Shown piece by piece: positions 44,354-55,256 of a stretch of 64,000 nucleotides of DNA (position 1 is its first letter; each line of letters starts with the position of its first letter). Below the pieces are notes generated by a model that was given only the letters and a program-made list of their open reading frames with translations, had not been told where the DNA came from and ran no database searches. The DNA is taken from contig NHNW01000007.1 of NCBI GenBank assembly GCA_002786025.1, positions 62,001 to 126,000 on the forward strand, given 5' to 3'. The DNA is from Zasmidium citrigriseum (Eukaryota; Ascomycota; Dothideomycetes; Mycosphaerellales; Mycosphaerellaceae). The translations under genes were made by a program, and so were the position numbers.

Positions 44354-45859
44354 CTACAACATGACCTGATCAAGCACAGCTATGACTCGCTTGGAAAAGG
44401 TAACACCAAGCACAATGCCATCCTCGTCTTCCATTTGAGAGGCATCGCCAAAGGCCTCTTCATCATGCAAGCATGAAAGACAAGAAACGATCAAGCCGGC
44501 GATAGTCGAGCCCATAGTACGTGGCACGGACTTTCTTGCCTGCGAGATCAGCCGCTGACGCAGTTTGACGGCAGTCAGCACGCCGCTGTTCTCTTGTCCT
44601 CCAGATGCGCCCTCCAGCAAGATCGGATGGCGCTCCCAAGCTGTCTGCCCGTTCGAACTCTGTCCTTTGGGACGCACAAATGACAGGCAAAGCGCTAGCT
44701 CCAAGAAAAGCACCCCGAGGGCGTATATATCGTCCAACATGGAGAATTTCCGAGTCGGATCGCCTTGTCGATCTGGAGGCAGGTAGTAATACTTGTCAGT
44801 CTCAGTCATGACTGTTTTGCTGCTGCTCGCAACATCTTTCCTGGTAAGATCAAAGCCGATCAAGAAAGGACTGCCGAGTGATGTGGGAGAGTGTTGATCT
44901 GATTTGAGCAGCAGAACATTATCCGGTCGAACCCCCTTATGAACATGCCTCGCGAGATGTATATACAAGACCGTCGAGGCCAACTTCTTCATCAGTAGCA
45001 GTCTTTCGTCGAGGCTGTGCGATGGCTGCGCTCCGATCATCCATTGTGGATTCTCGGCGAGGAGAGCTTCACGGAGAGTCTTAGGATTCGAAAGGCCTTC
45101 CGGAACAAGATATTGCAACGTATTTCCGCAGAAGCCTTGGCATCTTAGGAGAGCCACATACTCCGGATCAGAGACGGCGAGGAAGGAGGCAAGGTCTCGA
45201 ATTGCTTCTGGTGAGGCCGAGCCCTGGTGGACCTCCGAAATACAACGACACGGGCTCATGTGCAACTTGGCTCTGGAATATCGAATCGTGACGCCTTCAT
45301 CGCTGGCTCGATCATTGTCGTTTAGTAGGAGCTTTTTCGGCGACTTGGTCTTTTCTAAACACGATTCCAGGATGGTCGCCAAAGAGTCAAGCGCAGCCGG
45401 CCTTGGTTGACAAAGTAAGTCTGGGAAAGAGCGGCCCTGGACCAAACACAGAGAGAAGATGGCATCTCCGACTCTCCGTCTCCAGTCACTCAACTCAAGA
45501 TCCAACTTCTTCAACGCATTATGGCCCCGAAATGCGAATTTGATCCGCCTCAAGTTGCCTTGCCGATCGAGTTGAGTTGAGGCTGCACTCTGGAAGTCAC
45601 TCAGTAGCGACTGAAGCTGAAGAAGCAGTCGTTGGAAGCAGTTCCGGCTGAAGTCATCCACGCCGGTGAGGCTCTCAGCAATGAAGCGAGCGATGTTCTC
45701 GATATCGATGAGGTGCGTATCGATTTGAAGCTGGTAGGCCTTCATGGCTGCGTCTCCATCTTGGTATCTCTGAAGTAGCTCTCTGATTGTTTTTACGGTC
45801 TTGATGATGCCTTCGACAGCTGGAGGGCCTGCAAGGGCCAATCCGATGATTTCGGCCAT
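44354..45859 (-). CDS. HeLo-like helical domain plus pseudokinase
   Basis: Single exon of 501 residues. Residues 1-150 are helical, starting MAEIIGLALAGPPAVEGIIK, and resemble HeLo-type or NLR-associated N-terminal domains of fungi, which are cousins of the MLKL four-helix bundle. The C-terminal 300 residues are kinase-like but lack catalytic residues: HKGVRPDNVLLL replaces HRDLKPENxL (Asp to Gly), IGFDLTR replaces DFG, and no clear VAIK lysine is found. YYLPPDRQGD, then MLDDIYALGVLFLELAL, fits the substrate lobe and helix F. It is therefore a pseudokinase that may hold a membrane-attacking domain in check. It is divergent from an intact kinase gene, 341 bp apart. Confidence 0.75.
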   Translation of the reverse strand: MAEIIGLALAGPPAVEGIIKTVKTIRELLQRYQDGDAAMKAYQLQIDTHLIDIENIARFIAESLTGVDDFSRNCFQRLLLQLQSLLSDFQSAASTQLDRQGNLRRIKFAFRGHNALKKLDLELSDWRRRVGDAIFSLCLVQGRSFPDLLCQPRPAALDSLATILESCLEKTKSPKKLLLNDNDRASDEGVTIRYSRAKLHMSPCRCISEVHQGSASPEAIRDLASFLAVSDPEYVALLRCQGFCGNTLQYLVPEGLSNPKTLREALLAENPQWMIGAQPSHSLDERLLLMKKLASTVLYIHLARHVHKGVRPDNVLLLKSDQHSPTSLGSPFLIGFDLTRKDVASSSKTVMTETDKYYYLPPDRQGDPTRKFSMLDDIYALGVLFLELALCLSFVRPKGQSSNGQTAWERHPILLEGASGGQENSGVLTAVKLRQRLISQARKSVPRTMGSTIAGLIVSCLSCLHDEEAFGDASQMEDEDGIVLGVTFSKRVIAVLDQVML

Positions 45860-46200
45860 CCCTTCGCAGACGACGAGTGCAGACGCTGGAGACAGTTCTT
45901 CGAAGCTCTTACGACTCTATATAAAAAGAGATCTGGCGTTACGAGGTATGAACACAGCGTGGCTTGGCTACCGAGATTGAAGCTCCATTCGACTGCTGAT
46001 TCGATGTGACTTTTCGCAGGCGGCCTCATGCGGCCTCATGCAAGCCTCGCGCGAGGTCCAGGTCCCTCCATCCTCTAAGCCTCCGCCACATTATCCAGGG
46101 GAGCATCTTGGCATCTTCACGACCTTCACCCATTAGAGAACCTCATAATTACACACAGTCCTGAGCATCTCGTCGGCCTTCCTTTCCTCATCCACCGATC
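45860..46200. promoter_or_regulatory. Divergent promoter, pseudokinase / kinase
   Basis: 341 bp between divergent starts. A short tandem copy (GCGGCCTCAT twice) lies at about 46020-46040. No TATA box is assigned with confidence. The layout permits joint regulation of the two kinase-fold genes. Confidence 0.4.
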
Positions 46201-47468
46201 ATGTCGCTAATGCACTCCTCCCGGCCCGAGTCGGAGTTCAGCCTTCGGCAAGTGCGGCTGCCCCCACAGCCCGGCATCAGTCCATCATCCGATGATTTCG
46301 AGCCCAACGTCAGCGAAGTGTCTGGCCAATTGGCAGAACAACTTCCTCCACCAATCTCACAAAACTTTGCCACGGTAGCTGGCGAGGCGCCCCCAGAGCC
46401 CGATCTACTGAGACTCGTGACAACGTTAGATGCGTTCAACATCCCGATCGAGAAACCGCAGAACTTGACGTCACAACACCATGAAGGCATTCTTGGGCAA
46501 GGATCCTTTGGAACTCTTGAGAAGGCTACCTGGAGACAAGCGGATGCAGAGTCACAGTTGGTGGCCGTCAAGAAGTTCAAAGCCCTAGACCAGGAGCACG
46601 CCGATGGCAATGATGCTACAGCAGTCACAGCAAGCGTTCTCCATGACTTTATGTTTGAAGTCGGTACGTATTCTTCAATTCTCCCTCAAGACTTTCGCTT
46701 GTACATCGCTCGTCTCTAAGGATCGAAACAGAGATCATGTGTCGATGTCGACACCCGAACATTGCCGCGCTTCTAGCCGTTGCTTTTGCCGAAACGGCAC
46801 CCGGTGATGTCGAGAATCTGCGTCCATCCATGGTCATGGAATGTGCAAACGTCGATACACCCGACCTTGCCAGCTTCTGCAAACAGCATCAACCACAATC
46901 TCCTCCAGGCGAAATATGCTTCTCCATCATAGCTGGGGTTGGACGTGGACTCGCAGCCTTGCACAGCGTTGGAGTCGTTCATGCAGACCTCAAGCCTGAG
47001 AATATCCTCATGTTCGAGGCCGACTCTGGCTGGATGCCTAAGCTATGTGATTTTGGCCTTAGCGGCATCACGACGAGTCAGGACCATCCGCAGGGCGGTA
47101 CTGCGCTGTGGAAAGCCCCCGAATGTCTGAAAGCCGCGAACTTGATCGACGGCCTGCAGCAATATGCTTCTTCTCCGGGCATTGACGTCTACTCGTTTGG
47201 ATTGATCGTGGGATACATCACGGGAGGTAATGGAGACCGAATGTACACCCGCGTGCGAGACTTCAATGATTGCAAGTTAAAGAGCAATGACTCCATGGCA
47301 CGGACAGTCTGGAATCTCATTCCGGGTATAATCGCGCAAAGTCGACTGGAAGATCTGATACGACGTATCCTGGACGAGACCTTATGTTTGTGGCCGAACG
47401 ATAGAACCACAATGCTGAAGCTCAATAGCGACGTGATCGCACCAAAGGCGAGCTCGATAGCTCAGTAA
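46201..47468 (+). CDS. Serine/threonine protein kinase (active-site intact)
   Basis: Exons 46201..46663 and 46732..47468 (68-nt intron) give 399 residues. A disordered lead of about 95 residues precedes the kinase domain: glycine loop GQGSFGTLEKA, lysine in VAVKKF, HADLKPENIL for the catalytic loop (Asp present) and KLCDFGLSG for DFG. GTALWKAPECL is the APE motif, and DVYSFGLIVGYITGG is helix F. It should be active. It sits between the divergent pseudokinase gene and an ankyrin gene that begins 47 bp after its stop. The stop codon overlaps a donor-like CAGTAAGT, but no phase-keeping splice into the next gene was found. The substrate is unknown; the neighbours suggest a signalling role. Confidence 0.85.
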
Positions 47469-47515
47469 GTCCTGCATTGTGGGAGAACAAGAGCAAAGGC
47501 GGCTAATCTTCGAAC

Positions 47516-50386
47516 ATGCCTCAAGCCAACGACATCCCTATTGACGAAGACTTCCTCACTCCCTTTGGAGCTTCCAAGCTGGCTCAGCAGGTGAGTCGTG
47601 GCCACGCCCTTCCAAAGCTACATACTGATAGAATGTTAGTGGTCACTCAACGATAACCACTGGGTATTCGCGATGTCAGATCTGGTCCGATATACCAAAG
47701 ACATCACGCTGATACCTGCGTCCCTCAAGACCGCTATTGCACGGCAGCTCGAATCGCAGATCAGACAGGACGGCTTTGCAAGCCTGCCTATGGCCAAGAA
47801 ATTGGCAGCATTCTTGATACTCAGCCCAGATACGAGAACAGAGCTGGAGGTTGTAAATCCGGACATGATCGAATGCGCAAGACTCTGGATGAGTGATGAT
47901 CTCTTTGCCTTGTTCAATCAAGACACCGTCTTCCAGGGCTACGAAGAAACCGCCCATCCGGGCCCATACTTGACCAGGATCTTTGGTGTCCATTGCGGAG
48001 GCGCAGGACACCTTGACAGTGCAGCCCCAATCCCTCGACTGAGGTCGGAATATCTGGCGAATCTAGAATCACCGAACACCGCTAGGACATCACTTTCAAC
48101 TCGTCCAGGCCTTTCGCAGCATCTCGCAGCCTTCATGAAGCCGCTCAGTCTGTGTCAGAATCGATGGAACTATTATTGGAAGACCACGCCAGATCTACCA
48201 GCAAGTTGGACAGCTCTTCATAGCGCTGTTCTTGGAGGCAATACGGAGATGGCCAAATGGTTACTGCAGCATGGAGCGGACGTGAACGCTCAGCTCAGTG
48301 CGGAGGAGAAATTCACACTAACACCCCTCATGGTCGCCGTACTCAACAACCACCTCGATATGGTCCAACTATTACTCGCCGACCGGCACATAGATCTCAG
48401 CCTTCGCGATTCGGGCTTCTGGGGTCTGAATGCCGTCTTCTATTCCGCTGAGTTTGCAGAAGACGCTGCGATACTTGGAGCGCTTTTATCCCATGACCCT
48501 TCACTGATCGAGTCTAGGGATACAAGGCGGCGCACCCCGATCCATCGAGCTGCTGTAATGGCCCGGGTGGAACATGTTAGACTCCTTCTCAGAGCCGGTG
48601 CGAACGTCAACTCTGTCGACTCTGGTGGTTCTATTCCCCTGCATCGAGCTTATGCTGCAGCAGGCGGATGGCAAGGTCGGCAGCAGATGCTTCCACCTAC
48701 TGAGCGAGAGGAAACAAGGGCTTTTAATGTCGCAGAGGCTTTGCCAATCCTGAACGCCACAGGCAATACCGCTCAATCCCTGTTGGATTCTATGTTTCCA
48801 GCAGCAATGCTGCAAGGCTATGCCAACGTCGTGCGCCAATGTCCTCCGAATCACGATCCATTCATACAGATATGGAAAGGGCTGAACGCCGACATGGACA
48901 GGGCGTATGAGATGACGATCACATCGTTGAACTTGATGAGTACCCTGCTCGGACCTGACATTGAACAGCGAGTGCCGTATTTCACGCATGATAGAGAAAA
49001 TAAGCGAGCCGAAATCAATTTGCGAAAGGCGACTGCTACCAACATACAGAATCGGCCAGCCTTTGCGCAGCAGCTTTCTGCACCTAATGGAGATCCAACA
49101 TACCTAAAGTACGAACTCGGCCGAGAGGTGATTCGCCTCCTCAAGGACTATGGAGCTGATCCCGAGCATATCAACCATATCGGCTACACACCAGAATGTT
49201 TTGCATACCGTCCACAGGATTTGGTGTGGCGATTGGGCCTAACCTTTGATTGTTGTTCTGGCTACGAACCAGTTGACGGCTTTGTGGAGAATGCACGGTG
49301 AGTTCTGGATAATGATCATATTTTCCCGTGTGACTTTGGTCTGATCATCATTGTAGTACTCCCCACCAGAACGACCACGCTGCTAAATCCATTCACTCTC
49401 AAGCCATTCGAGGAGACTACTCAGTGTGGTTCTGGCTCGACAATATCCTGCCAAGCCCACACGGTGTTGGAGTCTTGCTTACTTTGCAACGATGGCAGTG
49501 CGAAGGGGCGACCGACCTCGAAGGTCAGACGGTGATCGTTGACATTCAAATGCACCCTCCAAACGTAAGCTTCGTCTCTATTCATTCAGACAGGGCACCA
49601 TTGCTGATCTTGGGCACAGAACGCAAGAGATGCCGTCAAGACTCTGCTCTCCCAGACCTTCCGCCTGACAGACATTCTACCCTCATCTGGCACTGCATAC
49701 ACATTTCTCGTCGGCTTCGCGGCGATCAAGCACAATGCACGCTCCTCGTGAACGTCAGATCTCACAACACAAATAAAGATGTCACGCCACCAATGGTGAG
49801 GAATACTGACAGCGAAGCTCCTGCCTTTAGAATGGGACTGACCTAATCTCAGACATTCATCTCCATGGTTCTCGAATCTCGCTCTCGCGTGCCATTAGGA
49901 ACACCAATTGGAACGCCATCGACGACCTCTTGGGTGGAAGAACTTAGACGGCATACTACGACAACCCATTTTGATACTCCAGTCCCTGGGTTCGTCCCCT
50001 CTAATGGAGTTTTCTTTCATTCCAAGTCGGATTCTAAAAGGAATCATCAGCCTAACGAGATCTCGAATCACTTCGCCACGATGCGTAACGTCGTAGAGGA
50101 ACTACCGACCGACCTACCATCACTGTTCGACCCCAATCCAGCCTTGTACACCCGCGAGAGGCTAGGTCCCGATGGCAATGGAAAGATGGTGTACGGTCCT
50201 CGGGTTTACTGGTTCGCAGAAGATCCAGAAGATGGCCTGACACATGAGTTCATGAACTATCGAGCTGATGGGTTGAGTCGCAAGGCTGCCTTGGCGAAGT
50301 GCAGGAAACCGAGGGCTGGCAGTCGTTCATCATTCTCGCTCAAAGGGTCTTTCTCAAAGGCGATTCGAGGGCTGAGGAAATCTTGA
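47516..50386 (+). CDS. Ankyrin-repeat protein linked to the kinase gene (possible frameshift near 3' end)
   Basis: Exons 47516..47590, 47640..49297, 49357..49564 and 49620 onward. The start is MPQANDIPIDEDFLTPFGAS. Residues about 195-365 hold ankyrin repeats: TALHSAVLGGNTEMAKWLLQ, TPLMVAVLNNHLDMVQLLLA and TPIHRAAVMARVEHVRLLLR, plus weaker units. Exon 4 reads well as AYTFLVGFAAIKHNARSS and then meets TGA at 49749-49751. In the next frame the sequence continues (VNVRSHNTNKDVTPPM), splices at 49796/49852 and ends at 50386 with a basic tail (SLKGSFSKAIRGLRKS). One lost base near 49748 would join them. The protein is thus about 700 residues if intact, or stops at 49751. The role is probably recognition or scaffolding; this is inferred. 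Confidence 0.65.
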
Positions 50387-51060
50387 ACCGAACGAGAAGA
50401 GGACGTCGTTCTTTCAAGCTCTCTTGATAGAAGCTGCTTGGGCTACGCCATCAGTCCCTACAACCAACTTGCCAGCCCAACTGCGCTTGGTCGAAAAGGG
50501 GAAACAATCATCCATTTCCAGATTCATCTTCTACGCACTATCTATACCTAAATACTACGAACCAAGATCTACAAGGTTGGCTGCAGCACTTACTTGGTTG
50601 GCGGGCGTATCGGTCATCCGAAAGCACGAAGTTGCGGGCCGATTGGCATATGTCAAGCAGTAGCTGGAAGACTTGCCGTGCTCGTCATACAGATGGCACG
50701 TCAATCGGAGCCCAGCAGCTCTCTGCCTGACTGACAGACTTTCGGGTGGCGTTACAAAGTCTCGATCTGTAGTCAAAGCTGGTCTAGTCTAAGCTCTTGG
50801 AAGAGCCAGTAGACACAACACATCGAAGCCTCATCAGGAACGGGTGTTCACGATTTGCGATGGGCGTTGTAGAGACTGTGTAGATACAATCGAAGAAGAC
50901 CGGATACGAAGACTAGCCGGTGTCCGAGCTGGATCTGCTGAGGTTCTGTTAAGAGGGCATAGGTGTGGACGTCAGTCATATAAATTGTCGATGCCTGGTA
51001 CTGCAGTACCGTTCTGCAACTCATTCTCAAACCGGTGCAACATTCTCAATCTCGGTCGTT
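50387..51060. promoter_or_regulatory. Intergenic region with TATA box of the P450 gene
   Basis: 674 bp without a supported gene. TATAAA at 50979-50984 is 77 nt before the P450 ATG and is well placed as a core promoter. No other site is called. Confidence 0.45.
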
Positions 51061-52716
51061 ATGTCTCTTGAATCCATTTACCTCGACAATGCTTCCCTCA
51101 TGATCATCTTGGTCGTGGCCATTGCCCTGGCAAAGGTACGTTCCAACGATATACCACATAGTCGAAGCTCTTCCTAACAACCTAATCAGACCATCTACGT
51201 CTCCTTGACCAACCCCCTCAACATTCCAGGCCCCTGGTACGCCAAATTCACCACCCTACCTCTCCAATACGCCACCCTAACCGGCCGCCGCATCTTCTAC
51301 ATCGACGCTCTCCACCGAAAGTACGGCCCCTACGTCCGCATCTCCCCCACCGAAGTCGTCGTCAACGACCCAACAGGTTTCAAGCAGATCCACAGCGTCA
51401 CCTCCAAACACTTCTTCGCCAAGCATCCAGACTTCTACGCCCGGCTCGCACGGCTCGAGCGGCCGGGGGTCTTCGCCATGACGGATCGAAAAGAGGATGG
51501 GAAGAGAAGGAAGTTGTTGAGTCAGGGGTTTAGTAAGACGAATTTGAGGATGCATTGGGAGGGGGTGGTGAAGGAGAGGGTGGGATATTGTGTGGAGAGG
51601 ATCAGGGAGGACGCGGAGAGGAGAGATGGGACTGTGCATGTGTTCAAGTGGTTTACACTTTTTGCGAGTGATATCTCTGCGCTGATTCTCATGGGGGAGA
51701 GCTTTCAGACGTTAGAAGATGGGGAGGTGAACGATTTTGTGAGGGCGTTAACGGCAGCGGCGAAGGGCGGCGGGATCAACGCGGAGTTGCCGTGGTTTGC
51801 AGCCGTGGCGAGGAGGTTGCCTTTCCAGTGGTGTCAGGAGCATTTTGGGAAAAGCGAGGTGTTGGCCAGGTACGCGGAATCGGCAGTAAGAAACATGAAG
51901 GCTGTGGGAAGTGCGAGGAATGTATTTGCAAGGATGCAGGCTGAGAGCGAGAAAGGGGGAGAGCAAGGGTTGCATGAGGCGGACGTGATGTCGGAGGCGG
52001 TCGGTTTATTTATTGCGGTAAGGTACGTGTCTCCAGTTTACACGGAGTACAAGGCTGACATTCGCTGCAGGGAACTGACACTACGGCTGTCAGCCTTATG
52101 TATCTGATATGGGCTGTTCTGGGTCGACCACAGCTGCAAAGGGAGATCGAAGACGAGGTTGCAACCTTACCAGAAGACTTTACGGATGCTGATGTTGAGG
52201 GCCTCACGCTTCTACCGGCGGTGATCGAGGAGACAATGCGCTTGTATGGGGCTATTCCTGGCATGCTTCCTCGTGTGATTCCCGCGGGCGGCGTCGAAAT
52301 GGGCGGCTATCTCATCCCTGCAGGGGCCACTGTTACCACACATGCGTACAGTATGCATCGAGAAGCAAAGCTTTTTCCGGATCCACTTGAGTATGATTCC
52401 TCGCCCACAACTCACTTGGAGCTACGCTGACATGACTGGCAGCTTCAATCCACATCGTTGGATTCCAGACCCAGTGACCAAGGAGATCTCTGTCTCTCCC
52501 ACCGCGAAAGCCGTCTTTGGTCCATTCGGAGTAGGCGCAAGATCCTGCTTGGGTATTCATCTAGCGTACAGTGAGTTACGACTAACATCGGCCGAGTTCT
52601 TCCGAAGGTGTAAGGGGAGCAGTTTGGCGCAAAGTACGACACCTGAGAGCATGGAGTTTGAGAACTTCTTCCTCGTTGCGCCAAAAGGACATAGATGTAA
52701 TGTCATTGTGAGATGA
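51061..52716 (+). CDS. Cytochrome P450 monooxygenase
   Basis: Exons 51061..51135, 51190..52017, 52071..52390 and 52443..52716 give 498 residues. The N-terminus has a membrane anchor (SLMIILVVAIALAK), then the hinge NPLNIPGPWYAKF. The I-helix oxygen motif is AGTDTTAVS, created exactly by the second splice. EETMR is the ExxR of the K helix, FNPHRW is the PERF-like motif, and FGPFGVGARSCLGIHLAY is the heme loop with its cysteine. All essential parts are present. It acts at the ER with P450 reductase. The substrate is unknown; fungal P450s of this layout often serve secondary metabolism or detoxification, but no cluster partner lies next to it. Composition flips from C-rich to very G-rich at about 51480. 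Confidence 0.92.
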
Positions 52717-53153
52717 GCGATACGCTTGATCATCTCTCTCGATGAAAGGGGATAGAGAGATTTGCCAGTTGGGTCGCGTCTGATAGATGACACAGTTGAG
52801 ACTGCTTGAAGAAGCAATGGCAATCTGTCCTTGTTCCAACAGGTCACAGAGATCCCGGCGATCGATTCGTGAAAGCGTCTGGAGCGACCATCTGTTTAGC
52901 GATGTAGTCGTGGGGCCAGCTCAAGTTGCCAACCACTCCGGGTCAGACGGCTCTACGGCCGAGTTGACAGCCGCGACCATGGTGATTGTTCAATGAACGC
53001 TTCAACCTTTTCTTTCTCTTCCCTCAAAGGATCAGTGGCACGATATCCTTCCTGGAATTGTTCAGGAAGACGTCCTTGAAGATCGATTGGAGACAATCTA
53101 TGAGGGGCCGATTCGTTAGTCGAGGAGGCAAAAGATCGTGGATGCGTAGCCAC
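52717..53153. other. Intergenic region
   Basis: 437 bp between the ends of the P450 and the first HET gene (convergent 3' flanks). Nothing recognisable is seen. Confidence 0.4.
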
Positions 53154-54881
53154 TTACAGGTCCTGGACAGTCTTTACAGAATATGTATAGATATTCCCTC
53201 GTTGAACGCCACCCATACGAACAAATGCCGCTCCTTTGGGGATTTGGTCGTTGATGTTCCTGGCAAGAAGGTCCTCTAAGTTGACTTCAGAATCGTGAGG
53301 CTCATTCAATGACTCTGCTTGTGCCCCGAGTATCAAAATGTCGTCAATCGTAAGGCTCGTCGCCAGATCTGCTATAACGGGCATCTCATCTCTTTCGGGA
53401 AATGCGACCAAATTTGACACAAATGTTGTCACGAGCGCCTGGCCAACAATTTCAAAGCTTCTGCCTTCGATGTGTCTGAGAACAAAGGCAACCTGCCAGA
53501 ATTTTGGGGATATGGATCTCGAAAGATTTGGGCCGTAAAATGCCAGAAAGTCTCCCACAGCGGCTTGACTGCAAAGGATTGCAGCAGTCGCATGTCCGTC
53601 GAAGACTACTTGAGGGGCTTTGTGCCTGATGTGTTGCTCCGAGGAAGGCTCAGCGTGTCCAATCCATCGTCGTAGTTGTTGGAGACCATGGTGATAGACC
53701 TCGGGCCTGGTTTTTCGTATCTCCCTGTGGTCCCAAGAAACGAGTTGATTCTGTGTATCTCCTGGGGAGATGCAGGATACACGTGACGCTTCCTTGTATT
53801 CAATTCTTGTGAGTCTCACGTTGTAGAGTGTCACATGTCGTCTCGATGTCTTGCTGGAATTGTTCCATTCCCACAGTGAAGATGTTGGCATTTGCCGTCT
53901 TTGTTCAATCATCTCTGCTATGGAGTCCCCGTTGTAATTAAGCCCTAGCATTGTGAGTATTGGAGCCGTGAAGTCGAGACCGAGGCGCTCCAGCAACGAC
54001 TTCGCGAGCTCTAAAGTGGTCAAAGTGTAGTCCGGCTCGAGTGGTTTTCTTCCAGCCCAGTAGACCAGGGCAAGGAGTCCATAGATGCGATCTCGAGGGT
54101 CTGAGCAGCTGTGATCGGAAAATTCGTCAAGTAATCGCCAGAGTCGCATCGTATTAGGTTCTGCAGTAGCCGTGGCATAGGCTTGACGGCCCCAGCTTGA
54201 GACCTTGAAGGTGGAGGTAACAATGATGCTCCATACTAAGCGACTATTGCCACAGAGAATAACCCTTCGAGCAGCTAGGGCCACTTCCTGGACAACCCAT
54301 ACACGTTTCCAAAATGGCCGGCGGGCGAGGGCAGAAGCTGCCTCGCGGACTCGTTGTTCCTCGGTAGGATGAATTTCCTTTCCCGACGCATGAAAATCAA
54401 TTCGCGAAGTGTTCCAGGAGTCCAAGTCATGGTAGCCTTGCTGTGTGAGCCATTCTGCAAGAAAGTCGCTGTCATCCGCATGCGGCCCGACACAAGCCAA
54501 GACCAGAACAGCCTTTCTAAAGACCCGACCCATGTTGGCAACTTGATGGCTCTTCTCCAAATCGTCGCCCTGATTGATGCAAATAGCATCGATCCAGACA
54601 TACTCGCCAGCATGGTGCAGCCTGGCCTGCCACAGGGCATAGTGGCAGTTATTCCGAACACTGACGGGTTTACCGTCCACGTAGATGGTGCGGCCGTCCT
54701 CGTCTGCGTCGCCCCATGTATATGAGATGGCATTGTACCTGGGAGTGTGGTTGACTTCGCGGACACTGAGTAAGACATGTATGTCGTCGTCATCGTGATC
54801 ACTTGGAAGGAGGCGAAGTAGTCGGATTTGCGTCTTCGAGTTCTGCAAGGATGGCAGAACGTATTCGTTGAGATCGGCCAT
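53154..54881 (-). CDS. HET-domain protein 1 (heterokaryon incompatibility family)
   Basis: Single exon; the start at 54881 (MADLNEYVLPSLQNSKTQIR) gives 575 residues, and the frame is open a little further upstream. The HET domain has its three usual blocks: PRYNAISYTWGDADEDG, EYVWIDAICINQGDDLEKSH, and ALARRPFWKRVWVVQEVALA. DPRDRIYGLLAL follows, then a long C-terminal part with VGDFLAFYGPNL and a final RGNIYTYSVKTV. HET proteins mediate non-self recognition and cell death after hyphal fusion, though most copies are uncharacterised. It is one of two HET genes in tandem, but the pair are not close copies. No membrane segment is visible. Confidence 0.9.
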   Translation of the reverse strand: MADLNEYVLPSLQNSKTQIRLLRLLPSDHDDDDIHVLLSVREVNHTPRYNAISYTWGDADEDGRTIYVDGKPVSVRNNCHYALWQARLHHAGEYVWIDAICINQGDDLEKSHQVANMGRVFRKAVLVLACVGPHADDSDFLAEWLTQQGYHDLDSWNTSRIDFHASGKEIHPTEEQRVREAASALARRPFWKRVWVVQEVALAARRVILCGNSRLVWSIIVTSTFKVSSWGRQAYATATAEPNTMRLWRLLDEFSDHSCSDPRDRIYGLLALVYWAGRKPLEPDYTLTTLELAKSLLERLGLDFTAPILTMLGLNYNGDSIAEMIEQRRQMPTSSLWEWNNSSKTSRRHVTLYNVRLTRIEYKEASRVSCISPGDTQNQLVSWDHREIRKTRPEVYHHGLQQLRRWIGHAEPSSEQHIRHKAPQVVFDGHATAAILCSQAAVGDFLAFYGPNLSRSISPKFWQVAFVLRHIEGRSFEIVGQALVTTFVSNLVAFPERDEMPVIADLATSLTIDDILILGAQAESLNEPHDSEVNLEDLLARNINDQIPKGAAFVRMGGVQRGNIYTYSVKTVQDL

Positions 54882-55256
54882 GATTTGGCACGGTACAGCT
54901 GTGATCGGTGTTGTATGGTAAGGGTGACTTGTAGGCAAGGCGGGGGCGCTGTAGAGTTATGGTGTCGAGACCTTCGTGGTATGTTTCTAAAGCAGACGTG
55001 AGGTGCACCAAGGCGCTGCAGGATCGTGGCGTCGAGGGGCACTGCCACCTCAGCGCAGGCTGCGCCAGTGTGCAAGCGAACGTCGAAAAATCGACCGGGA
55101 AAGTTGCCTCGCACACTGAGACTGGCTCCAGTTTTTCGTCCCAGCTCGATCTTGGGGAAGACGAAAGTATGCAGCCTGCCATACTCGCAGAAGCCCACCG
55201 ATTGTCACGGCATAGAGGTTCCCGGTCAGAAAGCAACACACCATACCTCCATCAGC

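Noticed and set aside
46201..50386. A single kinase-ankyrin fusion gene
   Set aside because: No donor/acceptor pair between 47464 and 47526 keeps phase; treated as two genes.
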